Source of the DNA: Gloeotrichia echinulata CP02
Lineage (GTDB): Bacteria; Cyanobacteriota; Cyanobacteriia; Cyanobacteriales; Nostocaceae
Reading direction: 5' to 3'
NCBI GenBank assembly: GCA_038087035.1
Contig: CP051187.1
Span: 3,601,001 to 3,665,000 of the forward strand
DNA: 64,000 nt
The notes beneath the pieces were generated by a model. That model worked only from the letters and a program-made list of their open reading frames with translations, was not told the origin of the DNA and did no database searches. Within the stretch, counting starts at the first letter, position 1. Each line of letters opens with the position of its first letter. Below are positions 8,741 to 16,652 of this stretch, piece by piece. The translations under genes were made by a program, and so were the position numbers.

Positions 8741-9679
8741 ATGCTACTGTCTTCTTCTCAACTCTACGAGCAGTTTATTGAACAGGTAATTGGTTTAAGT
8801 CAAGAAAAAGACTTTTCATTGACTGCTTTAATAAGTAACTATGTGAGTATGAATTATCAGCTTAAATTAGAGCAAATAGACAAGTTAAAAGCTTGGTTAG
8901 ATGGCTTTAGACCTTTTGATAAAACAATTATTGCGGAACTCAAAAAGCTGTATGATGTCCGCTTTACTTATAACTCTAATGCCATTGAAGGGAATACTTT
9001 AACTCAAAGTGAAACCGAGTTAGTGTTAACTAAAGGGATTACAATTGGCGGCAAAACTCTCGATGAACATTTAGAGGTGATTGGACATAAAGAGGCGATT
9101 GACTATATTGAGAGTTTAGCCCAAAAAGATACAGAAATTAATGAATGGGAAATTAAACAAATTCACAATCTTATTCTGAGGAAAATTAACCCTGATGAAG
9201 CAGGTTGTTATCGTAGACTGGATGTGATGGCAGCAGGAACAAATTATCTTTATCCTCCCCATTATTTACTGTCTCAATTAATGACAGATTTTGCAATTTG
9301 GCTCAATTCAGACGCTGCTTTAAAACTCCATCCAGTAGAATATGCAACAATGGCTCATTATCGTTTTGTCTCGATCCATCCTTTTCGGGATGGGAATGGG
9401 AGAACGGCTAGATTATTGATGAATTTACTCTTAATTCGTGCAGGGTATCCCATTGTGGTAATTAATAATCAAATTCGCAATGATTATATTAACGCTTTGG
9501 CTTATGGACAACAAAATCAAGATGATTTAGGTCAGCTTTTTGATTTAGTTTGTGATGCTGTTATGACTTCATTGGTGGAAACTTTAAGATTATTAGTAAC
9601 TGCAAATAGCAGTCGAGAAAAGGGTCATGTTTTTTATCAGGAAATTACTGATTTTATTGATAATTATTTGAGGGTATAG
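8741..9679 (+). CDS. Fic-domain AMPylase-like protein
   Basis: 312 residues. The Fic core HPFRDGNGRTARLL (about residues 210-223) has the catalytic histidine, the GNGR phosphate-binding loop and the following helix. An N-terminal inhibitory helix with TYNSNAIEGN (about residue 78-87; consensus [ST]xxxEG/N) precedes the core, placing it in the class II autoinhibited group. Such proteins transfer AMP (rarely other moieties) onto hydroxyl side chains of target proteins. No separate antitoxin is needed when the inhibitory helix is in cis. The usual C-terminal winged-helix domain of longer homologues is absent or degenerate (the protein ends after ITDFIDNYLRV), so it may be shortened at the 3' end. 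The start ATG follows two CCCATTA heptamers. Confidence 0.92.
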   Translation: MLLSSSQLYEQFIEQVIGLSQEKDFSLTALISNYVSMNYQLKLEQIDKLKAWLDGFRPFDKTIIAELKKLYDVRFTYNSNAIEGNTLTQSETELVLTKGITIGGKTLDEHLEVIGHKEAIDYIESLAQKDTEINEWEIKQIHNLILRKINPDEAGCYRRLDVMAAGTNYLYPPHYLLSQLMTDFAIWLNSDAALKLHPVEYATMAHYRFVSIHPFRDGNGRTARLLMNLLLIRAGYPIVVINNQIRNDYINALAYGQQNQDDLGQLFDLVCDAVMTSLVETLRLLVTANSSREKGHVFYQEITDFIDNYLRV

Positions 9680-9796
9680 GAAATATAACAGCTTTCAGCT
9701 TTAAAACCATTTAACCTCAAGGACAATGCTAAACTACAGCGATATGGACATTTAAGGTAATACCATCAATTTCGCTACACAGGAGCTAACCCCATC

Positions 9797-10411
9797 ATGA
9801 TCGCAGCCAAAGACAAACCCATACACTTCACCCCAGAAGAATATTTCACTTGGGAAGAACAGCAACTAGAAAAACACGAACTAATCGACGGTCAAGTTTA
9901 TGCTATGACTGGCGGTAGCGTTAATCATAGCCGCACTGCAATTCGATTTACGACTATGTTTGATACCCATTTAGACGCTAGTAGTTGCATAACAGGTAAC
10001 TCAAACCTGAGAGTTAATATTGTTGGCACAAATAACTATACCTACCCAGATGTCAGCGTCACCTGCGACGATCGCGATAAAACCACAACCCAATATATTA
10101 CCTACCCCTGCTTAATCGTCGAAGTTCTCACCTCCAGCACCGAAGCCTACGACAGAGGTGGAAAATTCAGAATGTACCGCCAAAACCCAGCCTTAATCGA
10201 TTACCTACTAGTCAGTTCCACCAGCATCGAAATCGACCTATATCACAAAAACGACGCAGGCGATTGGTTGATTATCAACTACAAAGCAGGCGACACAATC
10301 GAACTCAAAAGCATTAACCTCAATTTCGCCATTGAACAAGTCTATCGCGGTTTAACCCTCGAACCAGGGAATAAGGAAATTAACACCAATTCCCTACACA
10401 TAGAAGCATAG
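9797..10411 (+). CDS. Uma2-family (DUF820) putative endonuclease
   Basis: 204 residues. Typical opening FTPEEYFTWEEQQLEKHELIDG, then GSVNHSRTAIRF, then the PD-(D/E)XK core: YPDVSVTCDD (catalytic Asp) and PCLIVEVLTSST (Glu-x-Val in place of the usual E-x-K, common in Uma2) followed by YDRGGKFRMYR. These proteins are numerous in cyanobacteria; the fold is a restriction-endonuclease fold but substrates are not known. One of three Uma2 genes in the window. It lies about 120 bp after fic and 45 bp before the ATPase gene, in the same direction. Confidence 0.9.
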   Translation: MIAAKDKPIHFTPEEYFTWEEQQLEKHELIDGQVYAMTGGSVNHSRTAIRFTTMFDTHLDASSCITGNSNLRVNIVGTNNYTYPDVSVTCDDRDKTTTQYITYPCLIVEVLTSSTEAYDRGGKFRMYRQNPALIDYLLVSSTSIEIDLYHKNDAGDWLIINYKAGDTIELKSINLNFAIEQVYRGLTLEPGNKEINTNSLHIEA

Positions 10412-10455
10412 CAGGGAGAAAAGTAGTATTCTTTCTTTTTAAGGTAAATTTAGTT

Positions 10456-11643
10456 ATGAAAATTGTTTCTATAAAAATTAAAAATTATCGAGCCTTTGAA
10501 TCTCTAGAAATCAAAGAAATTCCACCATTTTGCGTTATCATCGGAGCCAATGGTACAGGTAAATCTACCCTATTCGATATTTTTGGTTTTCTCCGTGATG
10601 CCCTAAAAAATAATATTCGTCAAGCCCTTCAAATCCGAGGTGGATTTAATGAAGTCGTCACTAGAGGCAAAGAACAAGAAGATATCGAAATAGAACTAAA
10701 ATTCCGCATGAAAATTCTGGAGACAGAGCGCCTCGTCACTTATATTTTAATTGTTGGAAAAGAAGAAAAAGGACGACCCGTAGTAAAAAGAGAAATACTA
10801 CGCTACAAGCGTGGGGAATACGGTTCCCCATACCACTTTTTAGACTTTCAGCAAGGTAAAGGTTATGCGATCACTAACGAAGAAAATTTTGAACAAACTG
10901 ACGAAGAATTAGAACGCGAAGAACAACAACTCGAATCTAGCGATATCTTAGCAATTAAAGGACTGGGGCAATTTCAACGCTTCAAAGCCGCTAGTGCCTT
11001 TCGTTCACTAATTGAAAATTGGCATGTTTCCGATTTCCATATCAGCGATGCCAGAGGTAGCAAAGATGTATCCTATGCCGAACATCTTACTCCTACAGGC
11101 GATAATATGGCAGTGGTTGCTCAATATATTTATCAATACCATTCTGACATTTTTCAAGCTATTCTCAACAAAATGAAAGAAAGAGTCCCCGGTATTTCTC
11201 AAGTAGAAGCAAAAGAAACAGAAGACGGTAGACTAATTCTCAAATTTCAAGACCAAGCTTTTAAAGATCCCTTCATTGATCGCTATGTTTCTGATGGCAC
11301 AATGAAAATGTTTGCCTATTTAATTCTGCTCTTCGATCCTCAACCCCATCCTTTACTATGCGTCGAAGAACCCGAAAACCAACTTTATCCTAGTTTACTT
11401 CACGAACTTGCTGAAGAATTTGCTAGTTATGCCCACAGAGGCGGACAAGTCTTTGTGTCTACCCATTCTCCTGACTTTCTTAATGCTGTTCCCCTAGAAA
11501 GTATTTTCTGGTTGACAAAAGAACAAGGAATTACTAAAATGTTTCGAGCCAGCGATAATGAAACCCTCAACAACTTAGTGAAAGCAGGAGATTTACCTGG
11601 ATATCTCTGGAATCAAGGCTGGTTTGAAGGAGTCGCCCCCTGA
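10456..11643 (+). CDS. AAA-family (AAA_21/RecF-like) ATPase
   Basis: 395 residues. Walker A is GANGTGKST (about residues 31-39) following IKNYRAFESLEIKEIP, the usual opening of SMC/RecF-like AAA_21 ATPases. Further on there are a charged middle, VSDGTMKMFAYLILLF (signature-like), Walker B LLCVEEPENQLYPSLL with tandem Glu, and the H-loop VSTHSPDFLNA. Such ATPases often pair with a nuclease or Toprim protein in anti-phage modules. The stop TGA overlaps the ATG of the DUF4276 gene (TGATG), so the two are translationally coupled. No coiled-coil hinge long enough for a true SMC is present. Confidence 0.92.
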   Translation: MKIVSIKIKNYRAFESLEIKEIPPFCVIIGANGTGKSTLFDIFGFLRDALKNNIRQALQIRGGFNEVVTRGKEQEDIEIELKFRMKILETERLVTYILIVGKEEKGRPVVKREILRYKRGEYGSPYHFLDFQQGKGYAITNEENFEQTDEELEREEQQLESSDILAIKGLGQFQRFKAASAFRSLIENWHVSDFHISDARGSKDVSYAEHLTPTGDNMAVVAQYIYQYHSDIFQAILNKMKERVPGISQVEAKETEDGRLILKFQDQAFKDPFIDRYVSDGTMKMFAYLILLFDPQPHPLLCVEEPENQLYPSLLHELAEEFASYAHRGGQVFVSTHSPDFLNAVPLESIFWLTKEQGITKMFRASDNETLNNLVKAGDLPGYLWNQGWFEGVAP

Positions 11644-12206
11644 TGAGCTATGACCTGATTTTTTTGCTAGAAGAACCTTCTATGAAAACTGTACTAGAGA
11701 CTATTCTTCCAAAATTAATTCCTGAGTATATTAGCTATATTTGTATCGCCCATCAAGGTAAACAAGATCTTACCAAATCGATTCCTAAGAAGATCAAAGC
11801 CTTTAACTTTAAGCCTGACACAAAATTTATAATCGTTCACGATCAAGATTCCCATGACTGCAAAAAGCTGAAAGCAGATCTATTGCAACTTTGCCAAGAA
11901 GCAGGGAAACCAGAGGCAATGATCCGCATTATTTGCCGTGAATTAGAATCTTGGTTTCTCGGAGATCTCACCGCTATCGAAAAAGCTTATGGACTAAAGC
12001 CTCAAAGTCTGAATAAAAAACAATATCAAAACAAGTTTCGCTATCCAGATCGACTCAACTCCGCGAAAGAAGAACTCAGAAAGTTAGTTCCAGAATATTA
12101 CCCCGGTACTCACTCCAAAGCGATCGCGCCCTATTTATCCTTAACTGAAAATAAATCTCGTAGTTTTCAAGTTTTTCTCGATGGCATCAATAAAATTCTA
12201 GATTGA
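11643..12206 (+). CDS. DUF4276 (Toprim-like) protein partnered with the ATPase
   Basis: 187 residues. It opens SYDLIFLLEEPSMKTVLETILPKL (Glu after a hydrophobic strand, as in Toprim domains) and has FIIVHDQDSHDCKKLKADL with an acidic D-x-D motif and later RIICRELESWFLGDL. This is the DUF4276 pattern, a Toprim-like fold thought to be a nuclease or nucleic-acid-processing domain. The one-base overlap with the AAA gene and the strong hairpin right after the stop define a two-gene unit, analogous to ATPase + Toprim (OLD or PARIS type) defence pairs. The defence role is inference. Confidence 0.85.
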   Translation: MSYDLIFLLEEPSMKTVLETILPKLIPEYISYICIAHQGKQDLTKSIPKKIKAFNFKPDTKFIIVHDQDSHDCKKLKADLLQLCQEAGKPEAMIRIICRELESWFLGDLTAIEKAYGLKPQSLNKKQYQNKFRYPDRLNSAKEELRKLVPEYYPGTHSKAIAPYLSLTENKSRSFQVFLDGINKILD

Positions 12207-12240
12207 CACTCTCAGGTCTAAACACACTGAGAGTGTCAAT
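12202..12240 (+). terminator. Hairpin at the end of the ATPase/DUF4276 unit
   Basis: ATTGACACTCTCAG (12202-12215) and CTGAGAGTGTCAAT (12227-12240) form a perfect 14-bp stem with an 11-nt loop; the stop codon is inside the left arm. No T-run follows, so it may terminate by another route or protect the 3' end. Confidence 0.7.
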
Positions 12241-12419
12241 CGACATCATCAACAAATTTCATGACCCTCTTGGTGAGCTTGGGGAGGAATAATAAAAACC
12301 ATCCCATCAATCAGCAAGTCCCGAATTTACTTAAGGAAACACAGCTGATTCTCCCCACATGCCGGACATTCCCAAAAACAAGGTTTGGATTTGGCATCAA
12401 GAGATTTTGAATTTTTTAG

Positions 12420-12805
12420 TGGGGGTGGAGGGACTTGAACCCACACGACCGTTTAAGATCAACGGATTTTCATTCTTCTGCAGCTTTCACTGCTGCCTGA
12501 TTACTATAGCAAGTACAGGCTTTAAGAATTGGACTCTCCCTTTACCCTCGACTTAACGTTAGGGTAGCTCCCGTCGGGTCTCTGCACCTTCCGAATAGTT
12601 ATGAGTTAGAAGTTCGGAGTTAGGAGTTTTAAATTTACTCACTACTCAATCCTTAACACTCATTACTGGCTTCGGCTTGGCTCAGGATTGCCATGTCTGT
12701 CACCAGATTTAGGTTTCCCTGAGTTTGAGAGCTTCCACTTGATAAATTTCTCTATCAAGGCTCAGTTTTCTAAGTCCGTAGCGTCTACCATTCCGCCACA
12801 CCCCC
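12420..12805 (-). tRNA. trnL-UAA: tRNA-Leu(UAA), split by a group I intron
   Basis: Exon 1 is 12772-12805 (starts GGGGGTGTGGCGGAATGG, ends in the anticodon loop after U34) and exon 2 is 12420-12470 (AAAATCCGTTGATCTTAAAC, then T-arm GGGTTCAAGTCCC and acceptor CACCCCCA). Joined length is 85 nt with a long variable arm, as expected for a class II tRNA. The anticodon stem ACGGA/TCCGT closes a CTTAAAA loop giving UAA. CCA is not encoded. The intron sits between U34 and A35, the classical position in cyanobacteria and plastids. Confidence 0.95.
12471..12771 (-). ncRNA. Group I intron of tRNA-Leu(UAA)
   Basis: 301 nt between the exons, ending in the expected terminal G. Recognisable core pieces are the AAATCTGGTGACAG stretch and GGTGCAGAGACCCGACGGGAGCTACCC (split here only for description: GGTGCAGAGACC is followed by CGACGGGAGCTACCC) of the P7/P3/P8 region. 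Between about 12602 and 12670 there is a block of AACTCCTAAC- and TGAGTAG-like heptamer relatives, presumably in a peripheral loop (P6b is known to vary this way). No homing endonuclease ORF. Confidence 0.92.
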
Positions 12806-13269
12806 TAATATGCTTAGGAGCCACTTATTTTTTAGAGGCAGTAAATACCTCTCTATCTATTCCAACATCAATTGCGTCATTTGTACAACTAATTTTAAAA
12901 TTTATTTTAAAAATCTTGTCTACAAGGGGCAATTTTGGTTTTTTGGTGGGCACAGGAAAGATTTATCGCCAGAGCAACAATATCGATTCCGCGAGCGTTT
13001 CCTAGAGTTGGAATGAGAAAAGTCTTCTCGCCACCAGGATGGTTATGCCCAAACTGGTTTAACTAGAAGCTTATCTTTCTATCATACCATAATTTCAGCT
13101 TTTATCCAGTCCAAGCTGGACTATTTGCCAATTTTGGATGTTCACATACCTGGGGAGTATGTCAAAGGCTTGGCTTGGCATTCAATTTAGCTAAGGTTTT
13201 AACTGAGTCTAGGCATTCAGCTTATGATGGAAAACAGATGCACCCAATGGTTTTGTTAGTGAAAGAATT
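12806..13269. other. Gap between trnL and ndhL
   Basis: 464 bp. A short frame (12810-13016, plus) ends GGHRKDLSPEQQYRFRERFL-ELE, whose last 20 or so residues look protein-like and might be the tail of a lost gene; I do not call it. The ndhL promoter should lie in the right half. Confidence 0.4.
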
Positions 13270-13479
13270 ATGATTGTAGCGCTACTGTATCTGATTTTGG
13301 CTGGAGCTTATTTGTTAGTCATTCCCGTGGCTGTGTTGTTTTACCTGAAGCAACGGTGGTATGTGGTTAGCTCTGTGGAGCGCACCTTCATGTACTTTCT
13401 CGTGTTCTTCTTCTTTCCTGGTTTGTTAGTTCTATCGCCGTTTGTCAATATTCGACCCCAGCGGCGCCAAATTGTTTAA
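13270..13479 (+). CDS. ndhL: NAD(P)H-quinone oxidoreductase subunit L
   Basis: 69 residues, the usual size of cyanobacterial NdhL. Two transmembrane helices (VALLYLILAGAYLLVIPVAV and TFMYFLVFFFFPGLLVL) flank the conserved LKQRWYVVSSVER loop and the tail ends NIRPQRRQIV. NdhL is a membrane subunit specific to the oxygenic photosynthesis NDH-1 complex, which works in cyclic electron flow, respiration and CO2 uptake in the thylakoid membrane. It is followed by the DUF3007 gene and, beyond a TnpB element, trpA, an order I remember as common in cyanobacteria. Confidence 0.95.
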   Translation: MIVALLYLILAGAYLLVIPVAVLFYLKQRWYVVSSVERTFMYFLVFFFFPGLLVLSPFVNIRPQRRQIV

Positions 13480-13489
13480 CGAGATTTGT

Positions 13490-13525
13490 CGTTGACACTC
13501 CCCGACCGGAAGGTACGGGGATTGT
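13490..13525 (-). mobile_element. Solo right-end remnant of a TnpB-type (IS200/IS605) element
   Basis: Read on the minus strand, an AATCCCCGTACC stem half is followed by GGTCGGGGAGTGTCAAC. This is the form of the 3' end of TnpB guide-RNA scaffolds: a CCCC/GGGG hairpin, then a GTGTCAA end. It lies alone between ndhL and the DUF3007 gene, with no tnpB attached. Confidence 0.55.
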
Positions 13526-13585
13526 AGTTTCACGGTCGTTGTGGACGGGGCTTGTATCCCATATTTTTGGTTGGTCAGAATACTC

Positions 13586-13897
13586 ATGCGACGGATTGAC
13601 GCTATTGGAATTAGCTTTGGGATTTTTGTTGCTGGCGGCTTAGGATATGCTCTATTGCAGCTAGTAGGTTTAGATGCAGTTAAAGCTGGTATATGGAGCC
13701 AAGTCTTGCTAGTCAGTGGTTTGGTTGGCTGGTTAGTTACCTATATGTTCCGTGCGGTGGGGCAGAAAATGACCTACCATCAACAACGAGAAGAGTATGA
13801 ACAAGCGTTTTTGTCAAAGCGCCTGGCTGAACTCACGGATGAAGAATTAGCAAAAATTCAAGCTGAAATTGCACAAGAAGAACAAAGTCAGCTTTGA
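13586..13897 (+). CDS. DUF3007 family membrane protein
   Basis: 103 residues. MRRIDAIGISFGIFVAGGLG begins a first membrane helix and SQVLLVSGLVGWLVTYMFRAV a second; the tail is a charged helix (YHQQREEYEQAFLSKRLAEL). This is the DUF3007 pattern found beside ndhL in cyanobacteria; function unknown. I start at the ATG at 13586; the longer frame to 13541 is remnant IS sequence. Its stop TGA (13895-13897) lies exactly where the right end of the neighbouring TnpB element begins, so the element may supply the last base(s) of the gene. Confidence 0.85.
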   Translation: MRRIDAIGISFGIFVAGGLGYALLQLVGLDAVKAGIWSQVLLVSGLVGWLVTYMFRAVGQKMTYHQQREEYEQAFLSKRLAELTDEELAKIQAEIAQEEQSQL

Positions 13898-14080
13898 CGC
13901 TCCCACCCCTCTTGTTGGGGTGGGATTCTCCTTTCACCCAGTCAGCTTGTCTAGAGGAGTTTCCCCACCTAGATAGAGGCTGTTCTGTCCAGGAGCTTTA
14001 GATTCTGTGCGCCCCACAGTACTTTTAAGTCCTTTGTTCAAAATCATAATCGCTGCATTGTGGTCACGGTGCAGAATTGT
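13894..14080 (-). ncRNA. Putative TnpB guide RNA (omega RNA) region
   Basis: In TnpB elements the guide RNA is made from the 3' end of tnpB through the right end. Here that is the tnpB C-terminal region, GGTGAAAGGAGAATCCCACC and the hairpin, ending GGGAGCGTCAA. The guide would read into the flank, i.e. antisense to the end of the DUF3007 gene. The 5' limit is a guess; no expression evidence. Confidence 0.5.
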
Positions 14081-15112
14081 CCCGCAAGAATGACATTTGT
14101 GGGTACGAGTAGACAATGATTTTTTAACTCGCGTCCCACAAACAGAACAATCTTGTGAGGTGTAGTGAGGTGCAACTGCGACCGCCCAAGTGTCAAAAAC
14201 TTTGGCGTAGTAGTCCACCCAATCAGTGAACAATGACCAGGATGCATCGCTAATAGATTTAGCTAAATGATGGTTTTTAACCATGTTCTTCACCTGCAAG
14301 TCCTCATAGACTACCAAATCGCTAGATTGGACAAGCGCTCTTGCAGTCTTAACTGCAAAATCTTTACGCTGTCTACTTACCTTGAGGTGTTTTTTAGCTA
14401 ACTTCTTAACAGCTTTACGGCGATTAGATGAACCTTTTTTAGATTTAGAAACCTTCCTTTGTTTGCGCTTTAAAGCCTTCTCAGACTTTCGCAATACTCT
14501 AGGATTCTCTATGGTATTACCGTCAGAATCAGTGTAAAAAAACTCTAAACCTAAATCTATTCCTACTTGATTTCCACTATGCTGATGCTGTTCCTTGCGC
14601 TCAACATCAACACAGAATTGACAATAATAACCATCAGCGCGTTTAACTATTCTGACACGTTTAATTTGTTGGATAGAGTAGAAACTTAGGTCACGAGTGC
14701 CAACAAGCTTTAATTTACCAATATTAAAACCATCGCTGAAGGTGATGTATTTTCTATCAGTAGAAAGCTGCCACCCTGATGTTTTGTACTCTACAGAATG
14801 ACCCCGGTTTTTAAATCTAGGGAATCCTTTTTTACCTGGCTTCTTGGCTTTGCAATTGTCATAAAAACGTTTAATTGCAAGCCATGCTCTATCAGCAGAC
14901 GCTTGTCGAGCCATAGAGTTAAGATTGTCAGCAAAATCAAACTCTTTGGCTAAAACAGCACAAAGCTTTTGAAGGTCATTCTTACCGACGCCCTGATTAT
15001 CCATCCAATGTCTTAGAGCTTTGTTACGGATAAACAAAGCAGTTCTAATAGCTTCATCTATTAAATTGTACTGACTTGGTTTACCTTTTAACTTAGCTTC
15101 TAAGACTAACAT
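13934..15112 (-). CDS. tnpB: TnpB RNA-guided endonuclease (copy 1)
   Basis: 392 residues, typical TnpB length. RuvC residues are visible: VGIDLGLEFFYT (first Asp), VVYEDLQVKNM (Glu), and HRDHNAAIMI (last Asp). Before the last block there is a complete zinc-ribbon, CSVCG...CHSCG, around YTSQDCSVCGTRV. An arginine/lysine-rich bridge-helix-like region (RKQRKVSKSKKGSSNRRKAV) lies in the middle. I start at MLVLEAKLKGKPS (15112); the upstream 33 codons are not protein-like. All catalytic residues are intact, so an active nuclease is possible. Confidence 0.93.
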   Translation of the reverse strand: MLVLEAKLKGKPSQYNLIDEAIRTALFIRNKALRHWMDNQGVGKNDLQKLCAVLAKEFDFADNLNSMARQASADRAWLAIKRFYDNCKAKKPGKKGFPRFKNRGHSVEYKTSGWQLSTDRKYITFSDGFNIGKLKLVGTRDLSFYSIQQIKRVRIVKRADGYYCQFCVDVERKEQHQHSGNQVGIDLGLEFFYTDSDGNTIENPRVLRKSEKALKRKQRKVSKSKKGSSNRRKAVKKLAKKHLKVSRQRKDFAVKTARALVQSSDLVVYEDLQVKNMVKNHHLAKSISDASWSLFTDWVDYYAKVFDTWAVAVAPHYTSQDCSVCGTRVKKSLSTRTHKCHSCGTILHRDHNAAIMILNKGLKSTVGRTESKAPGQNSLYLGGETPLDKLTG

Positions 15113-15173
15113 CGTTCGACCTCTTGATGTGAAATTTATGATAACATGAATGCACCAACAATGTATGTGCTTC

Positions 15174-15311
15174 ATGAAAACAAAAACATTGACAATTCGG
15201 ATATCAGACAAGAGAAAAAATAAGCTTTACTTATATGCATCCCAAAAAGAAAGGACGATAACTTCTCTCATTGAAGAGTGGATTGATAGCTTAAAACTTG
15301 ACTGCACCTAA
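15174..15311 (+). CDS. Small ribbon-helix-helix-like protein divergent from tnpB
   Basis: 45 residues: MKTKTLTIRISDKRKNKLYL, then YASQKERTITSLIEEWIDSL, then KLDCT. A basic strand (TLTIRIS) followed by two helices with T-I-T-x-L-I-E-E-W-I-D fits the ribbon-helix-helix (CopG/MetJ-like) DNA-binding pattern. Divergent from tnpB with 61 bp between the starts. An equivalent ORF lies in the same position beside the second TnpB gene (62353-62514). A role as repressor of the element is inference. Confidence 0.65.
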   Translation: MKTKTLTIRISDKRKNKLYLYASQKERTITSLIEEWIDSLKLDCT

Positions 15312-15434
15312 AGGTGCTTCTCTTCGTTCGCGTAGCGTGTCGGAGACAGACGCTCCGCGAACGCATTCATGAGGGCAGTTCCGTGGGCGGGTTTCCCGAC
15401 TTGAGGAAACTGCCCGTCCCCACCCCTGAAGGAC

Positions 15435-15473
15435 ATAACACCCTGAAAATTTTTTGGATTTTCAGGGTGTTAT
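15435..15473. terminator. Perfect 16-bp stem hairpin upstream of trpA
   Basis: ATAACACCCTGAAAAT (15435-15450) and ATTTTCAGGGTGTTAT (15458-15473) pair perfectly around TTTTTGG. It lies between the TnpB element and trpA and could end transcription from either side. Confidence 0.7.
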
Positions 15474-15582
15474 TGGTGGGCTTTCTGCTCTAATACCTGT
15501 AAAGTGATCATTGGTAAGTCAAGAGTCAAACGTCCAAAGTCCAGATTTTGACTCTTGACACTTGACACTAAGCTTGTAAGTA

Positions 15583-16428
15583 ATGACTGCCATTTCTGAT
15601 TGCTTTGAAACCTTGGGACGGAATCGCGAGTGCGCTCTAATTCCGTTTATTACTGCTGGTGATCCAAATTTAGAAACAACAGCAGCGGCTCTGCAAGTTC
15701 TCGATCGCAATGGAGCCGACATAATTGAACTGGGTGTACCCTACTCCGATCCTTTAGCAGATGGTCCTGTGATTCAAGCTGCTGCTACCCGCGCCTTGGA
15801 ACGGGGAACAACATTGGATCAAGTCCTGGAAATGCTGCAAGCAACCACACCTAGCTTGCGATCGCCTATCATCCTGTTTACCTATTACAACCCAATTTTG
15901 CACCGGGGGATAGATAAGTTTCTGGCGCAAATTGCGGCTGCAGGGGTAGCGGGTTTGGTAGTTCCTGATTTGCCCTTAGAAGAGGCTGCGGGGTTACTCC
16001 ACCCAGCCAAAGATAGGGGTATTGATTTAACCTTGTTAGTGGCGCCTACAAGTTCTGCCGAACGTATAGAAGCGATCGCTCGCTCCTCCGAGGGATTTAT
16101 CTATTTGGTAAGTGTGACGGGGGTAACGGGGATGCGATCGCAAATCGAAATGCGAGTTTCTGATTTACTCAAGCAAATTCGTGCGGTGACTCAAAAGCCT
16201 ATTGGAGTTGGTTTTGGCATTTCTGGCGTATCTCAAGCCCGTCAGGTGCGAGAATGGGGAGCGGATGCAGCGATAGTGGGGAGCGCTTTTGTCAACCGTT
16301 TGGCACAAGGGACTCCAGAGCAAGGGCTAAGTGCGATCGCTGAATTTTGTCAAAGTCTCAAGGCGGCGATCAAAACCAACGACAATAGTACAAATACTCC
16401 TGTTGATAAAACTGGGAAAGTAGATTAA
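15583..16428 (+). CDS. trpA: Tryptophan synthase alpha subunit
   Basis: 281 residues, slightly longer than the usual 265-270 because of a polar C-terminal tail (NDNSTNTPVDKTGKVD). PFITAGDPNLETT opens the TIM barrel; IIELGVPYSDPLADGPVIQAA carries the catalytic Glu and Asp; later blocks are IILFTYYNPI, GLVVPDLPLEEA, YLVSVTGVTGMRS and GVGFGISGVSQA. It converts indole-3-glycerol phosphate to indole, passed to TrpB. No other trp gene is visible nearby, as expected in cyanobacteria where trp genes are dispersed. Heptamer-like repeats (AAGAGTC, CTTGACA types; about 15520-15575) lie just upstream. Confidence 0.97.
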   Translation: MTAISDCFETLGRNRECALIPFITAGDPNLETTAAALQVLDRNGADIIELGVPYSDPLADGPVIQAAATRALERGTTLDQVLEMLQATTPSLRSPIILFTYYNPILHRGIDKFLAQIAAAGVAGLVVPDLPLEEAAGLLHPAKDRGIDLTLLVAPTSSAERIEAIARSSEGFIYLVSVTGVTGMRSQIEMRVSDLLKQIRAVTQKPIGVGFGISGVSQARQVREWGADAAIVGSAFVNRLAQGTPEQGLSAIAEFCQSLKAAIKTNDNSTNTPVDKTGKVD

Positions 16429-16652
16429 AAAGTATAACAGCGCAGTTTTTTTGCCCGTGCTTAGTAGACAATTTAACAAATATGGCCTTGAATATTATCA
16501 GCACATATCAGGCTGTAAAAAAACTAGCTGATACAATTGCTTATAGTTTGAGTATTATCTGGAGTTAAGTAGGCGAGACATTAACATTATGAGTGTGAGA
16601 GTGAGTCAGTCACAAATGATAATAGTTACGTCGCAATTGAGGGGCACAGGCG

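Larger units (their letters stand above)
13894..15430 (-). mobile_element. TnpB-only IS200/IS605-type element (copy 1)
   Basis: Boundaries are approximate. The right end has a CCCACCCC/GGGGTGGG hairpin (about 13902-13925) ending at TTGACGC next to the DUF3007 stop. The left end has a GGGCGGGTTTCC/GGAAACTGCCCG hairpin (about 15396-15430). Inside are tnpB and a divergent small ORF. There is no Y1 transposase TnpA, so movement would need one in trans. Confidence 0.7.

Noticed and set aside
12359..13005. Short plus-strand ORFs over the trnL locus
   Set aside because: They lie over tRNA exons and the group I intron on the other strand.
12810..13016. 68-aa ORF before ndhL ending DLSPEQQYRFRERFLELE
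   Set aside because: The tail looks protein-like but the rest does not; kept only as a note on a possible remnant.
13934..14247. Second minus-strand ORF inside tnpB copy 1
   Set aside because: Shadow frame of the intact tnpB with conserved RuvC motifs.
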